Shown: piece after piece, positions 35,933 to 47,900 of the stretch
Numbering within the stretch: position 1 is the first letter of the stretch
How the letters are laid out: each line of letters opens with the position of its first letter
Assembly: GCA_022495005.1 (NCBI GenBank)
Contig: JAGYXB010000665.1
Span: 682,001-746,000, forward strand
Reading direction: 5' to 3'
Length of the DNA stretch: 64,000 nucleotides
Origin: Rhyacophila brunnea
Taxonomy: Eukaryota > Arthropoda > Insecta > Trichoptera > Rhyacophilidae
Position numbers and translations under genes: made by a program
The notes under the pieces: generated by a model
The model's database searches: none
Told to the model about the DNA's origin: nothing
Seen by the model: the letters and a program-made list of their open reading frames with translations, nothing else

Positions 35933-38900
35933 ATGAGTTTCGTGGACGTATGTCTAGTATGTTTAAAAAGTGGTTGTTTAACATCAATTTTTACCACTAA
36001 AAAGAAGATAAATAAACAAATGATGTTATGTTCTGATATGCTCGTAGCATGTGCGAACATCACGGTGAGTACGCTACATTATTATTATAATATCTGTACC
36101 TCAGAGGCAGACGGATGCAAATCCAAATACCCAATTGTTCAGGAGAGCCAAATAACAATTTTTATTTTAAACGAATTCTCATAACTTCTAAGAAAATATA
36201 CATAGAATGATCATTATTTTTTTTATTCAAATTCAATTAAAGTACTTCTGGAATATCTAAGACAGGAATAAATATAATACAATTTTATATCTAAAAAAAA
36301 TAGAATAAAAAACGTAGTGTGGATTTGCATCGTTCTGCCTCTAAAGATATTTTGTTAATGTGGATTTGTATCTTATTTACCTAGCCAAAATAAAACAATT
36401 TATAAGTTAAAGAAATTTATAGGTATAAATATAACAAAGCAAAACACATTTTTTTTTTTAAATTTTTGTTATGTCATCATCATCATCACCAGCCTGAATC
36501 TATTCACTGCTGGATGAAGGCCTCGCTAATCTCCAAGCTGATTCCACTTCTCTCGTTCCTGTGCGTTGCGTTGCCAAGTTTTTCCGCAGAACTTTATCAT
36601 TTCATCGATCCAGAGGCCTCTAGCTCTACCTTGCGGATGTTTTTTACCTCTTGGGTACCACTGGATGACTAAATTTGTCCAACGATTGTCCTTTCTTCGA
36701 GCCATGTTCCAGCCCATTTCGATTTGAGGTTTTTAGCAAACTCTATCACATCAATAATCCTTGTCTGTTCCCTTATTCACTCATTCCTTTTTTTGTCCTT
36801 TTGCGTTATGCCCAGCATGCACCTTTCCATACCACGTTGTGCTACTTTAAGTTTCTGGATCTCTCTTTTACTTAGGCTCACACGCATGTGGTTACGGGAA
36901 GTACAAACTGGTTGACCACTTTGCACTTTAGGCATTTTCGAAGAAATTATTCAGGCGGCCAAAAGCACTCCAGCCTAGCTTTACTCTGCGAACAATTTTA
37001 TCAAATATACATCTATAGACACTTATTGTGCCAGATAGATGTAGTTTTTCACCTGTTCGAGCTGAATGCCATTGATGAGGATCTCTTTTTGGCCCGCAAA
37101 GCAGTTGAACATGACTTTATTCTTTGATACATTTATTTTCAAGCCTACTTTGTTGCTTACTCCAGCGAGTTACTGCATTCTGCTTTGGAGGCCAATCCAA
37201 TAGAAGCTGTAATCCAGTCAGTGAATCATTCTCGTTGATGTGTTCGATCGTCCTGAACACAGTCGCGGTTGCGATGAATGCTTCCACTTGGCTGCTATCG
37301 TTAGTTCCATCGTATCTCGCCGTACATTGCGCAAAACTTCCATGTTTTATGTCTTTTATCAGCTCCTTTATCAAATCTTTAAACTGTGCGTTTGTCAGAT
37401 TCACGGTTGCCATTGTCACTTTCAGCCACTAGTTGGGGCGCCAATTTATAAGGGGTTCAAGTAGGTACTTCCTTAATAAATAAATTTGTAAGGGTTCGTT
37501 GTGTTGTTGAAGGCGAAACTATGGCGAAACCTGAGCTCGTACCTACCTCACCACAATAGCTCACTGTACACTGATAGAGTCACGGAAAGCCGTGTGTACC
37601 GTTGTCAGTATAAGCAAGACTATCATGTTGAGATGAGTTTGCAAGAGTAGCTCACTGTACACTGATAGAGTCACGGAAAGCCGTGTGTACCGTTGTCAGT
37701 GTAAGCAAGTCTACTATGCTAAGTCAGGGCCAAGCTGGCCCAAGGTTAACTGATTTGTTTGAGGCCGCATAGCGCCTTATATTCCCAACCAGGCGACCCT
37801 CTCCTCGCCGTCCAGCTGAGACGCCGTGCGCGCAGGTAGGGAGCGCCTCGATAGCGGGGACGCGCTGGGGTGGGAGGCGCCTGCGTTGACTGTAGGCGAC
37901 GGCCGCGGTGCGAGGGAGAAAGTATTCGGTGCGAGTGAGAGGTCCCGCGCTACAAAGGTTAAATTACGTGGAAAATATGTCTTTATATTGGCGTTCAGTA
38001 TACATATCGTAAGATGTAATCCCACTGTCTCTCATGATTGCCAATCATCCAAAATGAATCAAAACTAACTTGACGTTCGGATTCACTCATTTTTGGGGCA
38101 CATTTGAATCGGCAAGAATTTTTACAAGGTGCTTCCATGGTATTCAAATATTATTCACCCGAATTGAATACTTTTTTGTCTTTCTTCCTTTTCCACAAGT
38201 CTTAAACTTGAAACTTGTAATTTAATTACAGCTCTCTTCTTTTTCTTGATTCTGATGTGTCAATGGTGGAAATACTCTGTATAGATGCACTAGGTAAGGA
38301 CAACGTCATGTCTGGTGATGTGATGTCTACAAGTGCATTTGTGTCTAAAGGTGGCAAAGTACTCAGACAGAAGTATAATGTTCAGTCGGACTTGAGCATT
38401 TGAGTAGAACGCCCGTGTCGAATAGAAAGTAAAATTGTTGTTACCAGAATTTAATATAAATAAGTGAAGTCTGAAAGAAAGATTATTAGGTGAAAACAGA
38501 CAGCCGAGATTTACAGTGTATATATTATTTAGTGCATACATACTGCACAAATTAATATATTATTAACTCTTTTACTCCCAGCTGATTTAGCCTAGCATAT
38601 GCGAAAACTCTCAAGCGTTTTTTGACAAAAAATCGTCGATTTAGTTTTTTTTAAATAACTAATTCTACACATGTTTTAAAAATTTGAAACTTTTTTTGTG
38701 TGTTCTCAATGGTGTATAAAGCAATAATAAGCAATAATATTGATAGTTTACATCAATAAAACAAAAGAAAAAAATAATGTATCAATATTTATTTAGAAAT
38801 GAATGGATAAAACTATGTTTGAACAACAAAACAAGTGTGACAACATTTTTTTATTTATAATTGATATATAAAATTTTATAATATAATCTATCCTTATGTA

Positions 38901-41900
38901 GTAACAGAAAAAAAAATAAACATATTATTATTTCTCTATGAAATAGAATTTTTATAAAGTAATCAAAAAAAATCGTATAGTGTCAAGGTATTCAAGAATA
39001 TTATTCAATTCACGAAATCGCAAGAGAATTCGATACAGTATCGACGACTAACTGATATGGAATGAAGTAATTTCAAAAAATAAGTCTCAAAGCACTAAAT
39101 CATTTATAATAATATTTATATTCATGTATTTTTTCACCATCTTACCAAAAATACAGTGGCATCCATTGTTAGTTCAAAAATTACAAAATTCATTTTGTAA
39201 TGTGATATATGAATCATAAAACAACTAAAAGAAATATCAGAATTTAAAATGTGTCATAAAAATAATGTTTTATTATTTTTATGACTCTCTTTGGTCTCAA
39301 GTTCGACAGCAGAGCAATTATGACTTGTGAGTTATTAGGGTATGGCATAATTATAAACAATGCCGACACTAAAATAAATGTTACTCACCACCCAACACAT
39401 AGTGAATATAATGCTTCGTCTACATGAGACGAAATATGACGGGAAAAAATTTGGAATAAATCGTAAATTTGGTTCCAAACTTTCGGCCGATGGATCGGCC
39501 CAGATGGAGTTTTCACATAGGTATGGTGGGCCGAAATATCGGCCCCATGGGAGTAAAAGGGTTAATATTAACAGTGAGCAAGAGTGAATAATAATTATTG
39601 TTACACGGGAGCAATTAGTGCGCCAAAAGTGAAGCGAGGGGTTATTGTGTAACAACACGCGTAACAGTGTGAACTGTATTTGTTCACACTGTTACGCGAT
39701 TTCAAAGTCCGCGTGAAAAGCAAAAATATTAAAATGAATAACACTACTGTGGACGTGAATGAAACCAAAAAAACGAAGAAGAAAAGAAACAATGAGGAAA
39801 ATGAAGTGATTGGAGAAAAAGAAGAAGAATGGCAGACTGTCGCCTCTGGAAAAAAACCCAGAAGAGATTCTGGGGTCGCTTCAAAGAGAAACGAAAACAT
39901 CGTCATGATAGCGACGGGAAGTAAAATACCATTAAAGTTGAAAATAGCGCAGATGCTCCATAAGGCAGGAGTTAAAGTACAGAAAATTTATAACAAAAAT
40001 TTAAAGACGTACATCCAAGTAGAAGACGAAAAAGAAGCAGATAAAGTGAAACAAGCTGGAGAACTCAAAGATCTGGGTTTTTTGATTAAAGAGAATGACT
40101 CCTGCTCTTATGGAGTAATAAGAAAAGTCGACATTGATATGGACCTCCAAGAACTGCAAATGGAAATCAAAAGTGATGCAAAAGTGACCAACCTTAAGAG
40201 GTTGACAAGAAAAAGTGACACAGGAGAGCTTACGAAGACCTCATCAGTCAGTATTAAATTTGGGGAGACAATATTGCCGAGAACAATTCACATATATGGC
40301 GTCTCGTTTGCTGTAGAACCATATGTGTTCAGGGTAATGCAATGCTATAAATGCTGGCGATATGGGCACATTGCGAACAATTGCGGCAGTAAAGTAGAAA
40401 CGTGCCCCAAGTGCGGTGAAAACCACAAAACTTGCGAAAAAAATGAGGAAATTACGTGCATCAATTGCAAAGGTAAGCACGCGGCAAACAGCCAAAAATA
40501 CCCAAAGTGGCAGGAAGAAAAGAATTGCAAAGAAGCAATGATAAAAATGAACATACCTTTCAAGGAAGCAAAAAAAAATATGTTAAGTAACAGCTATGCT
40601 GACATATTAAAACAAAAAAAATCGTGGGAAGAGATGAAAGCGAAATAATTCAAAAAATAAAGGAAAACAAAAAGACAGAAGAAGTGGTGGTAGAAACTTC
40701 ATGCTCAACAATAACAGCTACAGGTAGTAGTGTAAAGCCTACAAAAAATAAGAAAAAATCAAAGGGGAAAACAGAGGTTAATGCGATGGGAGAAATTATG
40801 AAAGTCTTGCTGAAAGGGGAAAATTGGCAGCAGATCATTAAACAAATAATAATTAAAGCAGTAGACTGGGTATGCAAAAACTTCAAAGAAGGAAATTTAG
40901 GAGAAATTCTTGGGGAGGTTCTGCAACAAAATGGATAAGAAAAAACAAATTAGGATTTTACAATGGAATGCCAGAAGTATGAAGCAAAAAAAGAATGATA
41001 TAGAACTTTACTAAAGAAGACAAAAAATAACAATAGCATTAATCTCAGAGACTTGGCTGAGGTCTGAATTAGACTACCTGAAATTCAATTATTACACGAT
41101 GTATCGAAAATACAGAGAGGATAGATACGGAGGAGAACGATTCTGGTGCATAAAACACTGGCGTCTAAAGAAGAAAGAAAGAAAGACAGAAGAGCTAGGC
41201 AAAATAATTATAAAGCTATTTAACAGAATAGGAGTGAGGACCTGATCAACGGATCCCCTTCTAGAAGAGAAAAGGCGATATGACAGCGAGTCGCAGTCAA
41301 AGCTTCGATAAAATCACAAAAAAAAAAAAAAATATAATGTTATTATGCTCTGAAGTAGGGCCATATATTTCATTCTGTGTAAGATCTGCTGGAGATTTCG
41401 TAATTTCTTCGATCAAACCATCAATCATTCCCAAATCTCCTCCAAATATTTGTGTCATAATATCTGACACACTAGAATAACAGCTAAAACCCGATAATCC
41501 AGGATCACTAGAAGTATTGTTGGAATTTGATATGTATTCGGAGTCTTCAGATGGGGTAAAATCAACCTCGTTATCATCGTGGACTATGCAATTTTCATCC
41601 AGACTTGCAATGATTCTTTTCGACTTTTTTGACTACCGTATTTATCATAAAAGTACTATAATAGTAAAAAGTATTGTCAATCCATATGCAAAAATAGGCA
41701 AGTATTACCTTACCCACTTATCACAAGTCGTCATGGAATCGATACAAGAAGAATAATTAATGTAGGTTGTAAATTAGAAAGTAATGGTGCAAATATGCAT
41801 TTATACAATGCTTACTAGTGATAGGAAGACGTTATAGTTCATATTACGAGACACAGAACAGTATAAACATTGAAAATCCTAGAGGAGCTAATAGTACCGA

Positions 41901-44900
41901 CAGAATTTTTATGGTTGAATCATTTATAATTATAACCTATAAATTTGTTATCTGAAGTAGGAGATTATTAAAGCTACATATTATTTACCTTTATTGTTTC
42001 CATCCTTTATTTTATTAGTCTCTTGAGCTAATTGTAATATTCGCCGAGATCTAGTTGGAGACATATTAACTAAATGGAATAGTACATAACCTAAATCCAT
42101 TAGAATTTAAATTAAAATTCTATCAAGTACCTACCATCGGTCAATAGTATTAATATTAATTTTAATAGTAAAATTAGTCACATGTTCACAATAACAAAAA
42201 TTATCCAACTTTACTGTCACAAAAGCAATTAGCGATATTCAAAGTAGGTGCGATTCATTACAAAGGATAATGATTTTTCAATACGGTGTTGTTCTATGTT
42301 GATAAAAGCGAGAGTTGAAAGTTGAATTAGTGTCATATTCCACGGTGAAATCATAGTTAAATGATACACTAAAATGATTTGTGTAGGGAGCATGTATATT
42401 TTTTCCCAGTAATATCACACCAACTCGGCCTAGTGTCATATTCATTGTCACATAAAAATTAATAACAATAGTTTGTGATACCGACTACAGGTGGATTATT
42501 ATTCCATGTTATTTAAGATATTACGACAAATGTTATATAATCATAACTCTACTTGGGAGTATTATTTTAAACAGTATTTTGGGTGTTTTTAGAGAAAAAA
42601 ATCCAAAAAAAAATTTGCTGGTGTGGTATTTTTTTCTATGCAACAATAGCTCAAAAAACATAAAACTCACTATTTTGAATTGGTGTGTTATTCCATGAGG
42701 TAGTCGATATATTGATTATATTAAATACTTATTATTTTGCCAGAAGCACATATGGTACCAGATATAGACCATATCTTGGTTTGGCAAATATGACTTGCTT
42801 AATTTTAAACATATCTGAAACTTGTTTCATTGATTATGAAGTCAGTAGAAGAGATAAGGGCATTTTCGCCAAAGTTTGTACATTGCGTTTTTGGCATGTC
42901 CCATGACTTTGATTGATTTTTTCATAGTTATTATATTATAAAATGTTGGAAAGTTATGTACTTTTAACATGCAAATTTATTAATTTACTCTATTCAATCA
43001 GTTAAATACAACTATCTGACCTGTATATATTTTTAATTGATTATTTAGATCGAAAGGTAGTGCGTTTTTACCATGTCCCACCCATAAATTCAAATAAACA
43101 AAGTCTGATTTCGTCATTAATTTTGAGTGTGTAAAATTAAATTCGTAGTGTTTTCAACAGCTTACATTATATATTTTTGGAAAATATATAGTTTTTTCGT
43201 AAATTTGTACCAATATTGAAAAAAAATCACGTTTAAAGTGTGTCCCAGGATATTTGAAAAAGTGGAACTCCACATTCCGTTACCACGATTTTAGCATGAA
43301 GGCGAAAAATTTTCACTATAAATATGTTTTTTTTTAATGTAGCAACATTTTTGTATAACACTGATCGCCATGTACACTTTAAATTGTTGGTGTGTGTCGG
43401 TATCGCTATCGGAACAGGTTGCTTTCTGGGTTGGTCATTTAAGAAGTTCCACTACTGTTACCACGATTTATAAGGTAAGAAAACACATATTTCTATTTCA
43501 CATACTACACATATGGAGCTTATCTTTCATACTACAGATATAATAAAACATATCGCAGGTTTAACAATAAAACTAAGCTAAATTTTGGCTTCAAACACTT
43601 CTGAAACAGAATCCGTTACTTCCACTCCGAAACTATATTGGTGGTAACGTATATGTGGAATGTAAAAGTAACGAAATGGCATGCATAAAGTTGGGTTTAC
43701 AGTGTGTGTTTAGTTCTTCATAGATTATAAAAAAATTATTTTGTCTGTTCGTATGAAAAACAAAAATATTTTCATTAAAAAATATAAAAAATAACCTGAC
43801 TATAATATAATAATATAATAAAGATTAAAAAAGTATGTGATATGTCTGAATACGCAAAAATAGCGCACATAAAAGTATGGAGATAAAAAAAAACAACAGA
43901 AGGAAAAGAAAAAACACCAGACTGAAATAATTGCGAGACAGGCACTGGCTCTGTCATACTCTTTCTGTTATACGCCACCAAAATTTTAAAACTTCTCCAT
44001 ACATTTTAGGCATAGAAATTTATAAAAATGTATGAAAAAGTATTTTTTTGTCACGTTTAACAGAAATGTGTACTCGATTAGATTTAATACCTAGAACTGT
44101 AGGTATTCACGAAATGTCAGAAAAGTACGTCTTGATTACAATCAACCTGTATAGCTACATTTTATGTTGATGAATACAATTAAATTTCAAGACAACATAA
44201 AGTCGAACTTGGTTATTACGAGGAAGATGGGACCGACTGAATTTGCTTGTTATAAGCGTTACTCGTTATATCAGAGAATAGGTATTTTAAATGAGCATGT
44301 CACATTACACAAAAAGCCGAAAATAAAAAATTTGGAAACCATCGTAAAAATCCCCGAAACGAGCATGGCATTCATAAACTACAAAAGAAGTTGTTTATTG
44401 TAATTAACGCTGGTAGGTACCTACGGACTTCACAAACCTTGGATTTTTCAACCATATGCGTGGATACTTTTTTATTATTGTCGGTGAAACACCAATAAGG
44501 TAGGTACTTAGACACTTTACTAGTGTCATAAACGTAATCCGACCCCGGCGGCATCCTGTCCAATCGGATTTTATTGCTTAGGGTCGAAATGTTTTAAAAC
44601 GGTCGACACATTAACAGTATTTTAGCTCGGTATATCCGATAAGTTGCTCGTTATAACAGTGAAAGAATTAAATGTATGGCGAAAATCATAAACCAATTGT
44701 CAACAAATGTTTCGTTATTACATCCGAGATCTCGCTATGTCAGAGATCGTAATAACCGAGTTTGACTATAATTATTTTCGTAAAAGTTATATACTCCGTG
44801 CCGCGCTAGGAACTCGCGTCTGAATCCCTTGCTGATTTTTTTTTTCATATATTGTTAATTTGCTTAAAAATATTTTTTATCTGAGTTACAAATAATATAA

Positions 44901-47900
44901 ATGCCAAATAAAGTTATGGTAATGTATAGTGTGTCAAAATTATTACCTACCTTATTTTACAAGTATTGTGAAATTTATTATAAAATATGTCTATTTTAGT
45001 GATTAAGTTTGATTTGTTTTGTTATTTTGACGCACGTTGAATATTTATCTGTCTATCAAAAAATTCAAATAAATTTCATAAAACAAAAATTTGTTTTTAT
45101 GGTAACATGTAACTTTAGCTTTACAAATTACACTCCGTTACCATTTCGTTCCATTCCGAAAATGTCCCCAAAAAAGTTGAACGTTAACTATTTTTCATTT
45201 GATTATTAAATAACGAAACTTATTTATTTTTCCAATAAAATTTAGTAAAAGTGATTATTGTCTTTAAAAAAATAGCAGAACGAACATTGATTGGTTTTTT
45301 CAAATACTAAAGGAAAAATGCTCTGCCATTATAGACATAGGGTAACGGAGGGGAACGAAATGTGCCCAAGAATTAAAATTCAATAATATTTTTTGACTAT
45401 TTGTAGTTTTATTTTGAAGTGTATGGTTTTTTTAATCTAATAGAGCTCTTTTAAGTGATAAAAAGTGTTTCATTCATGTTTTAAAAGCTAAGTTTCGTAG
45501 TCACGGAACGGAAACTTATTATGCCCAATTTCATAATAAAAATGATATAAATATTGTATTAATCAATATTTTGCTGAAAAATTGCTATCACCAATTCAGC
45601 AATAGAACAAGGAATCTGCTAGCTATATAAAAATGGTTAATTTGAGTGAAAAAATAATATTACCCAAATTTCAAACATGTACAAACTTTGGCGAAAATGC
45701 CCATAAACCATATCTGATTTTGGCAAATAAAAATATACACATAAAAGAACAAATCTGCATTTCAACCTCAAAACACCAAAAATCGAACATGTCTGCTTCT
45801 GCCAAATAGCCACAGAATTATTATTTCACTCAAACTTTCATAGGTATATGCCTATCATAGGTGTTCCTTAGCAGGTTTAGTACCTACTTCAGACAACCAA
45901 ACCTAAGTTATATGCCAGCAGAATAATATGTAGGTATAATACAGATACAAATGAAAATTGTACCTGTACTATAATTGTAAAAAGTTAAGTACCTGTACGG
46001 TGTCCCTTAGGGCTTGCTTAGATAATCACTGAGAAATACAGTCATGTTCTTCTATTTTCGAAATCAAACCTTATTTTCGCCGAAACCCCAGAAAACATAA
46101 TATGACACCTTAGAGGTTGGCATCTTTCGGGAAAAATGAAAATGTTTTCTGTTTTTTTGTTGTGGGAAAAGCATACTTAGTTATAAGTAGGAAAATGGAT
46201 GATGTAAAAAAATTATTGACAGATTGTAGTAAAAAAAGTGTCATTCTCGGTTCTGAAGGATTTTCATAATTTTAGGGGGCAGAAGACACATATAGTGTTG
46301 ACCATGGCCCCCACTGGCATGAGGCTGACAAGACTAGCCTGGGGGCCCTGGATTAAGGGAGGCCCAGCGTGGCGGATTAACTAGTCATCGATATAAACAC
46401 ATCACAAAATTGCACTACTAGTAAAAAAATGTTGCTATTTATCTTCAAGCTTACTAACATTTGAAAATATGTGGATGTGATGCAATTTTTTATTAGGATG
46501 TTTTAACGATAGGAACAATACAAAGCTGTTCATGCTTCTAGAGGCAAATGTTCAAGTTTCAGTGGACAATAACTAAGTATCACATAGCTTTAAATAAAAA
46601 TTTTGGCGAAAAGGGCTACACAAATAGTCTTTTGAATGGGAAATATCACATAACAGCTGTCAGTATAAAATGGTTTGGTAAAAAGAGTTAAAAATGGATT
46701 ATAGAACTTGTTCTTGATTCTGGGTAGAATTATTGAAATATGGCAAAATTTTGTCATGAAAAATGTCTGAAAAAAAAATAATCTGCCGCAGACAGCAGCA
46801 CCTACATTTTATATTGTGAATAATTTAAAATACCTGCAGTATGTGAGTTTTTTTATTTCTTCATATTTGATTCAAGGTACTTAGAATTTAGACTTTGTTA
46901 TGTCTTTTTTCCAGATTAATATGTTGGATGGATTGCCGAAACAAATCTGTCCTCGATGTGTTAAGAAACTATATGCCGCATACAAATTTCGTATTTTGTG
47001 TGAAAAATCATTTTCTCTCTCGTTAGAGAATGCCATGAAAGAATTCAAAATCGATCTGCTCATAACAAAAAGTAATGAGATTGTGGAATTTGAAGTAAAT
47101 TTGTTGACAAATGAATTGCCAAGCAATAAAGATGTAGTAATTTCGCCAGTTAAAGAAGACAAAAACACAAAGCATAAAAAGAATCACACTATCGGAGTTT
47201 TAAAAGCCATAACAGAATGTGAAGAGATTGTGGAATTTGAAGTAAATTTGTTGACAAATGTATTGACAAACACTAAAGAAGTAGTAATTACGCCAGTTAG
47301 AGAAGGCCATAACACAAAGGGTGAAAAGAATCTCACTTCTGGAGTTTTAAATGCCATAACAAATGGTGATGAGATTGTGGATATTGACATAAATTTGTTA
47401 ACAAATGAATTGACAAATACTAAAGAAGTAGTAATTTCGCCACTTAAAGAAGACGATAACTTGAAAGATGAACAGAATCTCACTACTGGAGTTTTAAATG
47501 CCATAACAGATGCTGATGAGATTTTGGAATTTGAAGTAAATTTGTTGACATGTGAATTGACAAACACTAAAGAAGTAGTAATTACGCCAGTTAAAAAAGG
47601 CCATAACACGAAGGGTGAAAAGAATCTCACTACTGGAGTTTTAAATGCCATAACAGATGGTGATGAGATTGTGGAATTCGACGTAAATTTGTTGACAAAT
47701 GTATTGACAAACACTAAAGAAGTAGTCATTTCGCCAGTTAAAGAAAACCATAACATGAAGGGTGAAAAGAATCTCACTACTGGAGTTTTAAAAACCATAA
47801 CAGCTGGTGATGAGATTGTTGAATTTGACGTAAATTTATTAATAAATGATTTGCCAAACAATAAAGATGTAGTGATTTCGCGAGTTAAAGAAGACAATAA

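Larger units (their letters stand above)
39574..41335 (+). mobile_element. Jockey/I-like LINE, internally deleted
   Basis: A + strand non-LTR element with 5' UTR, ORF1, the start of an ORF2 endonuclease, then a jump to the 3' end and a poly-A tail (about 41319-41333). The 5' boundary is approximate and lies within about 10 bp of the piggyBac-like element. Central EN-RT sequence is missing, unlike the usual 5' truncation. Confidence 0.75.

Noticed and set aside
39335..39658. Minus-strand frame of 107 codons across the piggyBac-like right end
   Set aside because: It crosses the element boundary and has no transposase motif.
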